Below are positions 17,744 to 27,424 of a DNA stretch of 64,000 bases, piece by piece; the stretch's first letter is position 1, and each line of letters starts with the position of its first letter. The DNA is taken from NCBI RefSeq assembly GCF_041765605.1, contig NZ_CP168900.1, forward strand, positions 1,008,001 to 1,072,000, given 5' to 3'. The notes under the pieces were generated by a model. That model had not been told where the DNA came from. It saw only the letters and a list, made by a program, of their open reading frames with translations, and searched no databases. Both the position numbers and the translations under genes were made by a program. Source of the stretch: Listeria monocytogenes. GTDB lineage: Bacteria > Bacillota > Bacilli > Lactobacillales > Listeriaceae.

Positions 17744-18223
17744 ATGCTAAAACAACAAAAATCATCGCCAGTGGGTGATTTATTTATAACTATTGATGAA
17801 AAGTGGATTAGGAATATTTCGTATGACGAGCCAAAAAATTGGGAACTTCAAGAAGGAAATATAATAGAAAAAGAACTTTTTCAAGCATTAACTACCCAAC
17901 TAGATGACTATTTTGAAGGTAAGAGAGAGCATTTTGATTTGCCGGTGCTCCTTAAAGGAACCGATTTTCAACAAAAGGTTTGGCAAGCATTGAGCGAAAT
18001 TCCGTATGGGGTTGTTGTGAGTTATAAAGATATTGCGATTTCAGCAGGTAGCCCTAAAGCTGTGCAAGCAGTAGGACAAGCGAATCGCGCTAATCCAATT
18101 CCGATTATTATTCCATGTCACAGATGTGTGAAAAGTAATGGAGAGCTTGGGGGCTATAATGGGGCGGATGTAGATAAGAAACAATATTTACTTGCATTAG
18201 AAAAAGGCTTGAGTTTAAGTTAA
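17744..18223 (+). CDS. ogt: Methylated-DNA-protein-cysteine methyltransferase
   Basis: A 159-residue suicide DNA repair protein that removes methyl groups from O6-methylguanine. The acceptor cysteine is at residue 125 in IIIPCHRCVKSNGELGGYNG; the helix-turn-helix that enters DNA lies just before it (YKDIAISAGSPKAVQAVGQANRANP). The short N-terminal domain is typical of Ogt-type enzymes rather than Ada. It is alone on its strand, and its stop codon lies within the terminator shared with clpE. Confidence 0.93.
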   Translation: MLKQQKSSPVGDLFITIDEKWIRNISYDEPKNWELQEGNIIEKELFQALTTQLDDYFEGKREHFDLPVLLKGTDFQQKVWQALSEIPYGVVVSYKDIAISAGSPKAVQAVGQANRANPIPIIIPCHRCVKSNGELGGYNGADVDKKQYLLALEKGLSLS

Positions 18224-18238
18224 CTCAAGCCTTTTTTA
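18205..18238. terminator. Bidirectional terminator between ogt and clpE
   Basis: AAGGCTTGAGTT pairs with AACTCAAGCCTT, followed by T6 on the plus strand and preceded by A-rich DNA. The ogt stop codon sits inside the hairpin. Confidence 0.9.
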
Positions 18239-20413
18239 TTACACTGTTACTTGTTCTGTTATAGTAATTTCTTTATTATCGTTAAGGGTTGCAACGAGAT
18301 GTTTTGCTTCTGGTTGTTCAATTAAACTGTCGGCAATGGCATCTTCTAGGTGTTCTTGGATAGTCCGGCGTAGTGGACGTGCTCCGAATTTAGGGTCATA
18401 ACCAAGGTCAATCAAATGTTCTTTTACTTCTTTAGAAACATCGATTGTCACATCTTCTTGAGCGAGCATTTCATTTAAATCAACGAGCATTAAGTCGATG
18501 ATTTGTACTAAATCGTCTTTTTCTAGGGATTTAAATTCAATGACGCTGTCTAGACGGTTTAAGAATTCTGGCTTGAAGTATGCACCTAATTTTGCTAAGA
18601 TGTCAGAACCTTTTTCAAGTTTTGATTCGGTTGTTGTATTAAAGCCGACAGAAGCTTCTGTGTCAGTTGCGCCAGCGTTACTTGTCATAATGATGACTGT
18701 ATCTTTAAAGCTCACTGTACGTCCTTGTGAATCAGTTAGTCGACCGTCTTCTAAAATTTGCAGGAACATATGTTGAACGTCTGGATGTGCTTTTTCGATT
18801 TCGTCTAACAAAATGATGCTATACGGATTGCGACGAACTTTTTCTGTTAATTGTCCAGCTTCTTCGTGACCAACATAGCCAGGAGGGGAACCGATTAATT
18901 TAGAGACGCTGTGTTTTTCCATGAATTCACTCATGTCTAAACGAATCATCGCTTCACTAGTACCGAATAATTCACGAGCTAGCGTGCGTCCAAGTTCTGT
19001 TTTTCCGACACCAGTTGGTCCAACAAATAGGAAGGAACCAATTGGGCGATTTTTTGATTTAAGTCCAACACGACTACGACGAATTGCTTTGGCTACTTTT
19101 CTTACAGCATCTTCTTGACCAATAACTTTACCAGTTAAGTTGCTTTCTAAGTTCTTCATTTTGGATTGCTCGTCTTCTTGTAAACGTCCTACTGGGATGC
19201 CAGTTTTTTCTTCAATAATCGCTTGGATATCAGATGCTTGGATGACTGGGCGTTCTGAGAAGGAATTGCTTGTTTTATTTTCTTCTAAGCGAGTAATCTC
19301 GTCACGAACTTTAGCTGCCTTTTCGTAGTCTTCCATTTGAAGAGCTTGATTTTTTTCCTCTTCTAAACGGGCAACACGTTCGCTCACGGTATTTTCGTCC
19401 AATTTTTCAATAGATAGATTGTATTTGGAACCAACTTCATCCATTAAATCAATCGCTTTGTCTGGCAAATGACGATCTTGGATGTAACGAGCGCTTAATT
19501 CAACTGCAGCTGATAATGCTTCTGGTGAATAAACTACTTCATGGAAATCTTCGTATTTTGGTTTTAAACCATTTAAAATAGTTAGCGTTTCTTTTGTGGA
19601 TGGTTCGCTTACAGTTACTGGTTGGAAACGACGCTCAAGTGCGGCGTCTTTTTCGATTGTGCGGTACTCTTTTAGCGTAGTAGCGCCAATCATTTGTAAA
19701 TCGCCACGAGCTAGAGCTGGTTTTAGAATGTTTCCTGCATCCATCGAGCCTTCTGCGGAACCTGCCCCAACAATCGTATGCACTTCATCAATAAATAGAA
19801 TCGTGTTTTTACGTTCTTGTAGCTCTTTAATTAGTTGTTTCATGCGTTCTTCAAATTGACCACGGATCCCTGTTCCAGAAACAAGTGAAGCGACATCTAA
19901 TAAGATAACTTCTTTGTTCATTAATTTGCTTGGAACTTCTCCTGCGACAATCGCATTTGCAAGTCCTTCGACGACAGCTGTTTTACCAACACCTGGTTCA
20001 CCAATTAAGACTGGATTATTTTTATTACGGCGGTTTAATATTTCAATGACGCGTTTAATTTCTTTGTCACGACCGATGACAGGGTCGAGTTGCTCATTTT
20101 TCGCCATATCTGTTAAGTTTGTTCCAAATTCATCTAGTAAACCATTGCCGCCACCAGCAGTTTGTGTTTGTACTTGTGCGTTTGCTTGGCTTCTTTGTTC
20201 ACGGTTTGCTTGACTAGCAGCACCACTCAATTGACGGAAAATATCGTCAAACGGAGAACCGCTTGCTCCCGGAAACTCATTTGCGCCAAAGTTGGCTTGA
20301 TTTCTAACTTCTGCATAACAAGAGGCACAAAGCGGCATTTCTACACGCTTGCCATTAATATTCATATATAGTTGGATTGTTGCTGGATTTTGATTACATT
20401 TTTCACAGTTCAT
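18239..20413 (-). CDS. clpE: ATP-dependent Clp protease ATP-binding subunit ClpE
   Basis: A 724-residue Hsp100 unfoldase. The N-terminal zinc finger has Cys3-X2-Cys6 and Cys29-X2-Cys32, the hallmark of ClpE. A Gly/Gln-rich linker follows, then the first AAA+ domain (Walker [13 protein letters not shown]), a UVR-like coiled middle domain ([23 protein letters not shown]), the second AAA+ domain ([12 protein letters not shown]) and the C-terminal small domain. It feeds damaged proteins to ClpP and restores control after heat shock. A perfect CtsR site and a consensus sigma-A promoter lie just upstream. Confidence 0.97.
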   Translation of the reverse strand: MNCEKCNQNPATIQLYMNINGKRVEMPLCASCYAEVRNQANFGANEFPGASGSPFDDIFRQLSGAASQANREQRSQANAQVQTQTAGGGNGLLDEFGTNLTDMAKNEQLDPVIGRDKEIKRVIEILNRRNKNNPVLIGEPGVGKTAVVEGLANAIVAGEVPSKLMNKEVILLDVASLVSGTGIRGQFEERMKQLIKELQERKNTILFIDEVHTIVGAGSAEGSMDAGNILKPALARGDLQMIGATTLKEYRTIEKDAALERRFQPVTVSEPSTKETLTILNGLKPKYEDFHEVVYSPEALSAAVELSARYIQDRHLPDKAIDLMDEVGSKYNLSIEKLDENTVSERVARLEEEKNQALQMEDYEKAAKVRDEITRLEENKTSNSFSERPVIQASDIQAIIEEKTGIPVGRLQEDEQSKMKNLESNLTGKVIGQEDAVRKVAKAIRRSRVGLKSKNRPIGSFLFVGPTGVGKTELGRTLARELFGTSEAMIRLDMSEFMEKHSVSKLIGSPPGYVGHEEAGQLTEKVRRNPYSIILLDEIEKAHPDVQHMFLQILEDGRLTDSQGRTVSFKDTVIIMTSNAGATDTEASVGFNTTTESKLEKGSDILAKLGAYFKPEFLNRLDSVIEFKSLEKDDLVQIIDLMLVDLNEMLAQEDVTIDVSKEVKEHLIDLGYDPKFGARPLRRTIQEHLEDAIADSLIEQPEAKHLVATLNDNKEITITEQVTV

Positions 20414-20457
20414 ATATAATTTCCTCCTTTTAAAAATGAGAAATGAAAGGTCTTGAC

Positions 20458-20474
20458 TTTGACTATCTTTGACC
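20458..20474 (-). promoter_or_regulatory. CtsR operator of clpE
   Basis: On the minus strand the site reads GGTCAAAGATAGTCAAA, matching the CtsR consensus (GGTCAAANANAGTCAAA) throughout. It lies downstream of the -10 box. Further GTCAAA and AGGTCA half-sites occur between 20450 and 20510. Confidence 0.92.
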
Positions 20475-20484
20475 TTATGACTTT

Positions 20485-20513
20485 ATTATATACTGACCTA
20501 TTTTGACTTTCAA
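20485..20513 (-). promoter_or_regulatory. Sigma-A promoter of clpE
   Basis: On the minus strand, TTGAAA (20513-20508) and TATAAT (20490-20485) are separated by exactly 17 bases. The spacer includes another CtsR-like half-site. Confidence 0.88.
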
Positions 20514-20533
20514 GTATTTTGCTTATATTTTTT

Positions 20534-20572
20534 TACAAAAAAAACACCCCTATAAAAGGAGCGTTTTTGTGC
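20534..20572 (-). terminator. Terminator after the CPBP gene
   Basis: On the minus strand AACGCTCC pairs with GGGGTGTT (with G-U pairs) around a TTTTAT loop and is followed by a run of eight T. Confidence 0.75.
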
Positions 20573-20577
20573 TATTT

Positions 20578-21189
20578 TTAATAAATTGGTAAGGCTGCGA
20601 GTAACAAAAACGCAAAGGTTAAATGCGATAAATATAGCATGAGTAGGCTTGGGCGATAGGAATACATGATATTCCATACGAGCGAAGCGACAAAGATACC
20701 GATAATCGCTGCAAAGTTGCCACTTGGGAACATCATTACCATACATAGTAACGCTGCAAAAACATTCGAAAACCAAGGATTGAAATAGTGGTTTAATCGT
20801 TTTAATACGAAGCCACGCCAGAAAATTTCTTCTCCAGGGATAATGGCCACGATAAGCAGTAACCAAATTATCAAAGAGTGCGTCGAATACTTATTAAAAG
20901 CAGCTTCTACAGAATTTTCTAGACCGCCTGGCATTACTTTAATAATAAAGGCGCCTATGTAAAAAATAATATAAAGGACAATTCCGGAGAAAATACCGGG
21001 CAAAATGCCTTTAACGAACGAATACTCTTTTTTTAAATCATCATTAAAAATCACAAAACTAAGTAAAAATAACATCCCAGCTCCATATAAATACCAAAAA
21101 ACACGTGGGAACTGATATGTTAAGATAACAAGTAGGGCACATAAAATAAGTCCCAGTACAAGTTTATAATCGATCTTGATGCTCTTCAA
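20578..21189 (-). CDS. CPBP (CAAX/bacteriocin-processing) family membrane protease
   Basis: A 203-residue protein with about six membrane segments. The CPBP/Abi motif EEIFWRGFVLKRL (near residue 119) gives the paired glutamates and arginine of motif 1. Later histidine motifs are less clear: residues near LYLSHLTFAF supply a candidate metal-binding His. Relatives act as intramembrane proteases or bacteriocin-immunity proteins. It starts at TTG with AGAGGTG about nine bases upstream. It is monocistronic and its target is unknown. Confidence 0.75.
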   Translation of the reverse strand: MKSIKIDYKLVLGLILCALLVILTYQFPRVFWYLYGAGMLFLLSFVIFNDDLKKEYSFVKGILPGIFSGIVLYIIFYIGAFIIKVMPGGLENSVEAAFNKYSTHSLIIWLLLIVAIIPGEEIFWRGFVLKRLNHYFNPWFSNVFAALLCMVMMFPSGNFAAIIGIFVASLVWNIMYSYRPSLLMLYLSHLTFAFLLLAALPIY

Positions 21190-21334
21190 AATACTTTACA
21201 CCTCTTCTTAACAAATACTTCTCATACTACTTTAAAACAAATGAAATCGTTTGGCAACAATTAAACAAAAGATAAGATAAAAGTTGTGCAATTTAATAAA
21301 TCCTATATAATGAAAAAATAGGAGTGGTTCATAG

Positions 21335-22126
21335 ATGTTAGAAAAAAACTACAAATTTTTACTTTGGATTTATATATTCTGGTTTTTAGGCAGCGTTTTG
21401 TTAGTATCCTTACACATTATTCCGCCAGAGCTAACTGCAGTGCAATCATTATTTTTAGTATTTACTGGTGTTTTTGCGGCTGTTTTCTTTATTATGCAAT
21501 ATGGTAAATGGCTTGGTTCTGCTATAACGTTACTTATATTTGTTGTCAGTACTTGTATTGAATGGATGCAACTAAGTTATACGGATGAGTATATCGGTTC
21601 TACATTAGGTGGGAGTGTATACGGTATTCCTATTACGATGGGCTTTATTTGGGTCGGAATGGTTGCGGGTACACATATTATCGCTCGAGAAATTACGCTG
21701 AAAATTAATATTGACTGGATTCGTGGAGGTATTTATTCGTTTATCGCAGCTACGATGGTAATGATTTTTGAGGTTTTAATCGAACCAATTACAATGCAAT
21801 CAAAACAACTTTACATTACGCAAAACGGCTTCACGATTTTGCAGTTATCTGACTTTATTAATTGGTGGCTTTTAGGACTTATTTTACATTTAATGATTTA
21901 CTTTATTTTGAGTTTAACGGATAGTTGGGAGCGTCTAAAATATCCAGATTTAAAATCAGAAATTGTCATTGTTTATTGGATTATTATTGCCTTTTTCGTA
22001 TTTTTGTCCTTTTACCTTGATTTATGGACATCTATTGCGATTATTATCGTTTCTAATATTATTTTCACTGCTTGTTATTTTTTCAGTTTGGAAAAAGAAG
22101 CGCAGCCCAAAAAGAAATCCGAATGA
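21335..22126 (+). CDS. Multi-pass membrane protein resembling CruF-type carotenoid enzymes (DUF422)
   Basis: A 263-residue protein with about seven membrane segments and a Lys-rich tail. The polar motifs within the membrane, CIEWMQLSYTDEYIGSTLGGSVYGIPI, then EVLIEPITMQSKQLYITQNGF and LSDFINWWLLGLILH, resemble the E..G...G..YGVP, DP and NF.GW motifs of CruF-like proteins (COG2324). CruF hydrates carotenoid end groups in actinobacteria and cyanobacteria. The convergent neighbour is a phytoene-desaturase-like oxidoreductase, which supports a link to polyprenoids. This assignment is by motif memory only; a general membrane protein of unknown role is the alternative. Confidence 0.55.
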   Translation: MLEKNYKFLLWIYIFWFLGSVLLVSLHIIPPELTAVQSLFLVFTGVFAAVFFIMQYGKWLGSAITLLIFVVSTCIEWMQLSYTDEYIGSTLGGSVYGIPITMGFIWVGMVAGTHIIAREITLKINIDWIRGGIYSFIAATMVMIFEVLIEPITMQSKQLYITQNGFTILQLSDFINWWLLGLILHLMIYFILSLTDSWERLKYPDLKSEIVIVYWIIIAFFVFLSFYLDLWTSIAIIIVSNIIFTACYFFSLEKEAQPKKKSE

Positions 22127-22146
22127 TTACTCGGATTTCTTTTCTT
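22112..22146. terminator. Bidirectional terminator covering both convergent stop codons
   Basis: AAGAAATCCGA pairs perfectly with TCGGATTTCTT around an 8-base loop that contains the TGA of the plus-strand gene and the TAA of the minus-strand gene. T-rich DNA follows on the plus strand and A-rich DNA precedes it. Confidence 0.85.
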
Positions 22147-23593
22147 TTTGTAAAAATTTCTGGGTTGCGATTTGCGCGTTTTCAATGATGAACGGAAGAG
22201 AGCTACCCGACATTGCGCCAGCGCCAATCACAAATAAATTTTTAAATGGTGGGAATTTTTTGGAAGGGTGTAAGTAACCATGTTGGCGCCATAAGTGTTG
22301 TAAACCAAAGATAGCACCGTGTTTAACATGATATTTCTTTTCCCAGTCTAGCGGTGTGATAATATATTCTTCTTCAATATTCGCTTCTAAATCGGGTACG
22401 GATAGACGCTCTTTTACCGTATCTAAAATTAATTGGCGAAAAGCAGGAGTTTCTTTTTCCCAATCAATATTACTCGTATTATTAGGAACTGGAACCATAA
22501 TTCGAACGCTAGAATGATTAATTGGCGCCATAGTATTATCGGTTGCAGAAGGATTGGTCAAATGTATCGCGATATCATTAGAAAGAATTTTTTTATGCAT
22601 CGTATTATTCGCATATTCTCGGTAATTTTGAGGGAAAATAATCGACTGATGTGAAAAAGGCAATACTGTTTTTAAACCTAAGTAAAGAATAAAAGCAGAA
22701 GAGGAATATTCTTTTTTGTCCAATTTATCTGGATGCTCGTTAGTTAAAGAATAAATGAAATCCAGGTTGGTGAAATAATAATCTGCTTCGATTGTTTTCC
22801 CATTAGCAAGAACAGCTCCGGTTATTTCTTTACCATTCGATTCAAATTCAGTTACTTCGGAATTAAAGAAGAACTTCCCTTTGTTTTCTGTAACTACTTG
22901 CTGCATTGCCTCGACAATTTTATTTTGTCCACCAATGGGATGAAAAGTGCCATAGTAATATTCGGAAAAAGGAATAATACTATAAGCAGCTGGAATATCC
23001 CAAGGTGACATACCTAAATAGCGCATCTGTAAAGAAAATGCGAGACGAAGGTACTTACTATTAAAATATCTGGCTAAATCATCCATCAACGATCGTCCAA
23101 GCGTCAAACTAGGAATAGCACGCAAAGTTGTTGGACGGAAAAAATCAAACAAAGAACTATAATTAAATTGATTGAGCGGCGATATATACAGCATTTTTTT
23201 TGTGTTTTCTTTCATAAAGCGATCAAATCCATCTTCTTCGCCTGGAAAATATGTTTGAATAACCGCTTTTGTTTCAGATTGATCACTGTAAAGAGGGAAT
23301 GTAATATCTTTAAAATAAAGCGTATGAATAGGATTGATTGGTAAAAGCGAAACATAATCCAAAATATTGCGATTACAATCCATAAAAAGAGAAGTCAAAA
23401 CATGCGTCATTGTAAGTGCAGAAGGTCCGACATCAAATGAGTACTTACCCATTTTGTGCAATGCCGTTCTTCCACCAATGCGATCATTTTTTTCATAGAT
23501 GCTTACTTGATAACCTAGTTGACTTAATAGCATACCGGCTGCCAAACCACCTGGTCCAGCACCAATAATGGCAATTTTCTTTTTGCTTTCCAA
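22127..23593 (-). CDS. Phytoene desaturase (CrtI/CrtN)-family FAD oxidoreductase
   Basis: A 488-residue flavoprotein. The N-terminal dinucleotide-binding motif KIAIIGAGPGGLAAGMLLSQLGYQVSIYEKNDRIGGRT and the C-terminal FAD motif (NLFVIGAGAMSGSSLPFIIENAQIATQKFL) are typical of carotenoid desaturases and oxidases of the CrtI/CrtN/CrtP group. The open frame extends upstream, but AAAGGAG is placed nine bases before TTG at 23593, giving the compact family N-terminus. It could desaturate or oxidise a linear C30 polyprenoid; no crtM-like synthase is in the window. Its stop codon abuts that of the convergent gene. Confidence 0.8.
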   Translation of the reverse strand: MESKKKIAIIGAGPGGLAAGMLLSQLGYQVSIYEKNDRIGGRTALHKMGKYSFDVGPSALTMTHVLTSLFMDCNRNILDYVSLLPINPIHTLYFKDITFPLYSDQSETKAVIQTYFPGEEDGFDRFMKENTKKMLYISPLNQFNYSSLFDFFRPTTLRAIPSLTLGRSLMDDLARYFNSKYLRLAFSLQMRYLGMSPWDIPAAYSIIPFSEYYYGTFHPIGGQNKIVEAMQQVVTENKGKFFFNSEVTEFESNGKEITGAVLANGKTIEADYYFTNLDFIYSLTNEHPDKLDKKEYSSSAFILYLGLKTVLPFSHQSIIFPQNYREYANNTMHKKILSNDIAIHLTNPSATDNTMAPINHSSVRIMVPVPNNTSNIDWEKETPAFRQLILDTVKERLSVPDLEANIEEEYIITPLDWEKKYHVKHGAIFGLQHLWRQHGYLHPSKKFPPFKNLFVIGAGAMSGSSLPFIIENAQIATQKFLQKEKKSE

Positions 23594-23628
23594 ATTCAAA
23601 CGCTCCTTTGCCTGATTTATATACATAT

Positions 23629-23681
23629 AAAAAACGCAAAAATATAGAGCATTATCTCTCGGAAATGCTTTATTTTTGCGC
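23629..23681 (-). terminator. Terminator after the YkvS-type gene
   Basis: On the minus strand CGCAAAAATA pairs with TATTTTTGCG, extended by AAGCAT/ATGCTC pairing, then six T. It separates the small gene from the desaturase-like gene. Confidence 0.8.
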
Positions 23682-23704
23682 ACTTAAAAAAATATTTTGT
23701 TTTC

Positions 23705-23914
23705 TTATTCTTCTGTTTCTTCTTCCTCTTCTTCTACAGAATGAATAATTTGGTAATTTTTGTGATTGACTACTGTTTTTTCTTCAATCCCTAAATCTTT
23801 AAAATTTTCCATATAAGTTAAGTCGACAATAACGGAGTTTTCGTTGAGTTTTTCAACGATTCCTGTAAGGCCATCCTTAAATTCAATAATGTCTCCAACA
23901 TGTGCTTTTGCCAT
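23705..23914 (-). CDS. Small DUF2187 (YkvS-type) protein
   Basis: A 69-residue protein beginning MAKAHVGDIIEFKDGLTGIVEKLNENSVIVDLTYM, a small KOW/SH3-like beta-barrel fold of the DUF2187 family, ending in a run of about ten acidic residues. The frame is open 20 codons further upstream, but AAGGAGTG is placed correctly only for the ATG at 23914. The function is unknown; the fold suggests RNA or protein contact. It is transcribed divergently from ptsHI. Confidence 0.75.
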   Translation of the reverse strand: MAKAHVGDIIEFKDGLTGIVEKLNENSVIVDLTYMENFKDLGIEEKTVVNHKNYQIIHSVEEEEEETEE

Positions 23915-24280
23915 TGTTATCACTCCTTCAATTTTCGGTGTTGCCTCTATCTTGCTGAAAAAGAATGTATGCATTTTTGAACCTTCCTTAAATTTTGCAC
24001 TAAAATGCTATTAAAATCAACTATAAGCCATTAAAAAGTGCTATTTAATTCAAAATGGAAACAATTTAGTGACAAATTTAAAAAAACACTCTATTTTTTC
24101 TATTTAAAAAGAGTGAAACAAGGTGCTCTACAAAAAAACATTCTAAAAAATTTTTAATCAAATAGTTGTAACAATAGGTAAAACATGGTACTCTTTTTAA
24201 TTGAGGGATAGTCTTTTTTGCTGAAAATTTTTCGGCTTAAAAGGTTACAACAAATTTCTTTACAAAGGAGAATGTAAATT
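23915..24280. promoter_or_regulatory. Divergent intergenic region with ptsHI promoter
   Basis: AT-rich gap of 366 bases. TTGTAA near 24164 and TACTCT near 24189, 17 bases apart, form a plausible ptsHI promoter. CACTCT and AGAGTG form a distant inverted repeat around 24090-24115. No open frame or riboswitch was recognised. Confidence 0.45.
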
Positions 24281-24547
24281 ATGGAACAAGCAAGTTTTGT
24301 AGTAATCGATGAAACAGGAATTCACGCACGCCCAGCAACTCTATTGGTGCAGGCTGCAAGTAAATACAGCTCTGACGTTCAAATTGAATACACTGGCAAA
24401 AAAGTAAACCTTAAATCAATCATGGGCGTTATGTCTCTTGGTATTGGTAAAGGCGCTGACATTACTATCTACACTGAAGGTAGCGATGAAAAAGAAGCAA
24501 TTGAAGGACTAACTGAAGTTCTTAAGAAAGAAGGATTGGCTGAATAA
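24281..24547 (+). CDS. ptsH: Phosphocarrier protein HPr
   Basis: An 88-residue HPr. The phosphotransfer histidine is His15 in [13 protein letters not shown], and the regulatory serine is Ser46 in [12 protein letters not shown], the site used by HPr kinase to create the CcpA corepressor. It carries phosphate from enzyme I to sugar-specific PTS proteins. AAAGGAG precedes the start. Its stop overlaps the ptsI start by one base. Confidence 0.98.
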
Positions 24548-26265
24548 TGGCTAAAGAGTTGAAAGGTATCGCAGCATCTGATGGGATTGCCATTGCGAAA
24601 GCTTATCTGCTCGTTGAACCTGATCTTTCCTATGAAAAAACAGAAGTTACGGATGTTGAAAGTGAAGTAAAGCGTTTTGAAAGCGCGTTAGAAGTTTCTA
24701 GAACAGAACTTTCAATGATTCGTGAGAAAGCTGCTAAAGACTTAGGCGAAGATAAGGCACAAATTTTTGACGCGCATCTTCTAGTATTAAATGATCCTGA
24801 ATTAACAGGACCAATCGAAGAAAGCATCAAAAACTCTAAAACGAATGCAGAAACAGCTTTACAAGAAACGACAGACATGTTTATTGGTATGTTTGAATCT
24901 ATGGACAACGAATACATGCGTGAACGTGCAGCGGATATTAAAGATGTACGTAAACGTGTTCTTTCTCACTTACTAGGTGTAACTATTCCTAATCCAGCTT
25001 TAATTGATGAGGAAGTAGTTGTTGTTGCAGCTGATTTAACGCCTTCCGATACCGCACAACTTAACCGTAACTTTGTTAAAGGTTTCGTAACGGATATTGG
25101 TGGACGTACTTCTCACTCCGCTATTATGGCACGTTCTCTTGAAATTCCAGCAGTAGTTGGAACAAAAGAAGTTACTGCTAGCGTAGCGAAAAATGATATT
25201 GTTATTATTGATGGTTTGGAAGGTAATGTTATCATCCACCCAACAGAAGAACAAATCGCTCACTATGAAAAAATTAAATCTGATTTTGCTTTACAACAAG
25301 CAGAATGGGATAAACTTAAAAATGAAAAAACCGTTTCTAAAGACGGCGTTCACGTGGAGCTTGCAGCAAACATCGGAACTCCGAATGATTTAGAAGGTGT
25401 TATTTCTAACGGCGGGGAAGCAGTTGGACTTTATCGTACAGAATTCTTGTACATGGGTCGCGACAATTTCCCAACAGAAGAAGAGCAATTCGAAGCTTAT
25501 AAAGCAGTAGTTTCCGGAATGGACGGAAAATCTGTGGTTGTTCGTACATTAGATATCGGTGGCGACAAAACGTTACCATACCTAGAACTTCCTGAAGAAA
25601 TGAACCCATTCTTAGGATTCCGTGCAATTCGTCTTTGTTTTGCGAATGAAGAATTATTCCGTACACAACTTCGCGCCTTACTTCGCGCAAGTGTATATGG
25701 TAACTTAAAAATTATGTTCCCGATGATTGCAACAGTAAATGAATTCCGTCAAGCACGTGATATTTTACTAGATGAGAAAGCAAAACTAAAAGCTGCTGGA
25801 ACAGAAGTATCTGATTCCATCGAACTTGGAATTATGATTGAAATTCCTGCCGCTGCAGTTCTTGCTGATCAATTTGCAAAAGAAGTTGATTTCTTCTCTA
25901 TCGGAACAAATGACTTAATTCAGTATACAATGGCTGCGGACCGTATGAACGAACGCGTTTCTTACCTTTACCAACCATACAATCCATCCATTTTACGTTT
26001 AGTCAAAATGGTTATCGATGCATCTCATAAAGAGGGCAAATGGACTGGTATGTGTGGGGAAATGGCTGGAGATCAAACGGCTGTACCACTTCTTTTAGGC
26101 TTAGGCTTAGATGAATTTTCAATGAGTGCTTCAAGCATTCTTAAATCTCGTTCGTTAATCAAACGTTTAGATCAATCTGAAATGGTGAAATTAGCGGAAG
26201 AAGCTTTAAATAAATCTACAGCAGAAGAAGTTGTAGAATTAGTTGAAAAATATACTGCAGAATAA
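24547..26265 (+). CDS. ptsI: PEP-protein phosphotransferase, PTS enzyme I
   Basis: A 572-residue enzyme I, usual length. The active histidine is His190 in [17 protein letters not shown]; the PEP-binding domain shows [30 protein letters not shown] and the catalytic cysteine near the C-terminus in [10 protein letters not shown]. It takes phosphate from PEP and passes it to HPr. It is co-transcribed and translationally coupled with ptsH, followed by a terminator. Confidence 0.98.
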   Translation: MAKELKGIAASDGIAIAKAYLLVEPDLSYEKTEVTDVESEVKRFESALEVSRTELSMIREKAAKDLGEDKAQIFDAHLLVLNDPELTGPIEESIKNSKTNAETALQETTDMFIGMFESMDNEYMRERAADIKDVRKRVLSHLLGVTIPNPALIDEEVVVVAADLTPSDTAQLNRNFVKGFVTDIGGRTSHSAIMARSLEIPAVVGTKEVTASVAKNDIVIIDGLEGNVIIHPTEEQIAHYEKIKSDFALQQAEWDKLKNEKTVSKDGVHVELAANIGTPNDLEGVISNGGEAVGLYRTEFLYMGRDNFPTEEEQFEAYKAVVSGMDGKSVVVRTLDIGGDKTLPYLELPEEMNPFLGFRAIRLCFANEELFRTQLRALLRASVYGNLKIMFPMIATVNEFRQARDILLDEKAKLKAAGTEVSDSIELGIMIEIPAAAVLADQFAKEVDFFSIGTNDLIQYTMAADRMNERVSYLYQPYNPSILRLVKMVIDASHKEGKWTGMCGEMAGDQTAVPLLLGLGLDEFSMSASSILKSRSLIKRLDQSEMVKLAEEALNKSTAEEVVELVEKYTAE

Positions 26266-26275
26266 TTTCTGAATC

Positions 26276-26310
26276 AAGACCTAGGCATTTTAAGTGTCTA
26301 GGTCTTTTTG
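26276..26310 (+). terminator. Terminator after ptsHI
   Basis: AAGACCTAGGCA pairs with TGTCTAGGTCTT, followed by T5. Confidence 0.88.
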
Positions 26311-26377
26311 TGTTGTGAAAAAGGGAGTGTCAAAGTATAATTAAAAATACAGTTAGCTTAAAAAGGAGGCAACAAGG

Positions 26378-27412
26378 TTGGTAATCTATTCATTAGCAGG
26401 TTTTTTTCTGCTGCTTTTCATTGTTTTGTCTATTATAGATAGACGAAGAATCAGTAACGGGATAATTTTAACGATTGCACTATTTTTCTCTTTACTTTCA
26501 CTGATTTACGTTACTTTTTCAAACGGGAATGAATTAATCGTTTCTATTATGGATACAGTATTAATTTTACTGTTCTTACTTATTCCATTTTTTATTATTG
26601 GTTTGGGGACAACGCTTATTGTTAATGGGCGTTTAATGTTGAAACGAGAAGGCCGTAAACTTGCTAATATGCTTCCGTTATTTATTGGTTTAGTAATCAT
26701 TATATTATTTATTGCTTGGTTTGGTAGTATATTGAAAAACGGTAGCCCGATACTTGGGGTAGTCGTGTTATTTGTAATGGCTTTTGTAGGATATTTTTCG
26801 TTTTTATTTTTATCTTTTCTTTTATCAACGTTTTTATATCAATTCAATTTCCCAAGATACAATCAGGACTTCCTCATTGTGTTAGGTAGTGGTTTGATTG
26901 GTGGAGACAGGGTGCCACCATTACTTGCAAGTAGATTAAATCGTGCCATCGCATTTTATGAAAAACAATATTCAAAAACAGGTAAGCGTGCTACTTTTAT
27001 CGTTTCTGGTGGACAAGGGGCAAATGAAACTGTTTCCGAAGCACAAGCAATGCGGGATTATTTGATTAGTAAGGGTATTGATGAAACTTTTATTATAATG
27101 GAAGATCAATCAGTCAACACACTTCAAAATATGCAATTTTCTAAAGCAAAAATGGATGCCATTATGCCTGATTATAATAGTTTGTTTTCGACTAATAACT
27201 TTCACTTATTCCGAGCTGGTTTATATGCAAGAAAAGCTGGCCTGAAAAGTCAAGGTATCGGTGCAAAAACAGCCCTTTATTATATGCCCAATGCTTTGAT
27301 TCGTGAATTTATTGCTATTACCGTTATGTACAAAAAAGTTCATTTAATATTATTTGGCTTAGCTGCATTATTCTTTATATTTTTAGCAATTATTGGTATC
27401 ACATTTAGGTAG
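26378..27412 (+). CDS. DUF218 (YdcF-like) membrane protein
   Basis: A 344-residue protein with five N-terminal membrane segments (to about residue 160), a soluble DUF218 domain (FLIVLGSGLIGGDRVPPLLASRLNRA, then FIVSGGQGANETVSEAQAMRDYL and FIIMEDQSVNTLQNMQFSKAKM) and a last C-terminal helix. The DUF218 family includes SanA and YdcF and is linked to envelope maintenance and nucleotide-like ligand binding. It starts at TTG after AAAAGGAGG. The dehydrogenase gene follows by 12 bases. Confidence 0.82.
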   Translation: MVIYSLAGFFLLLFIVLSIIDRRRISNGIILTIALFFSLLSLIYVTFSNGNELIVSIMDTVLILLFLLIPFFIIGLGTTLIVNGRLMLKREGRKLANMLPLFIGLVIIILFIAWFGSILKNGSPILGVVVLFVMAFVGYFSFLFLSFLLSTFLYQFNFPRYNQDFLIVLGSGLIGGDRVPPLLASRLNRAIAFYEKQYSKTGKRATFIVSGGQGANETVSEAQAMRDYLISKGIDETFIIMEDQSVNTLQNMQFSKAKMDAIMPDYNSLFSTNNFHLFRAGLYARKAGLKSQGIGAKTALYYMPNALIREFIAITVMYKKVHLILFGLAALFFIFLAIIGITFR

Positions 27413-27424
27413 GAGGGATTTCAA

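Noticed and set aside
19596-20213. Open frames of 87 and 99 codons antisense to clpE
   Set aside because: They are shadows of the ClpE coding sequence with no ribosome sites or family resemblance.
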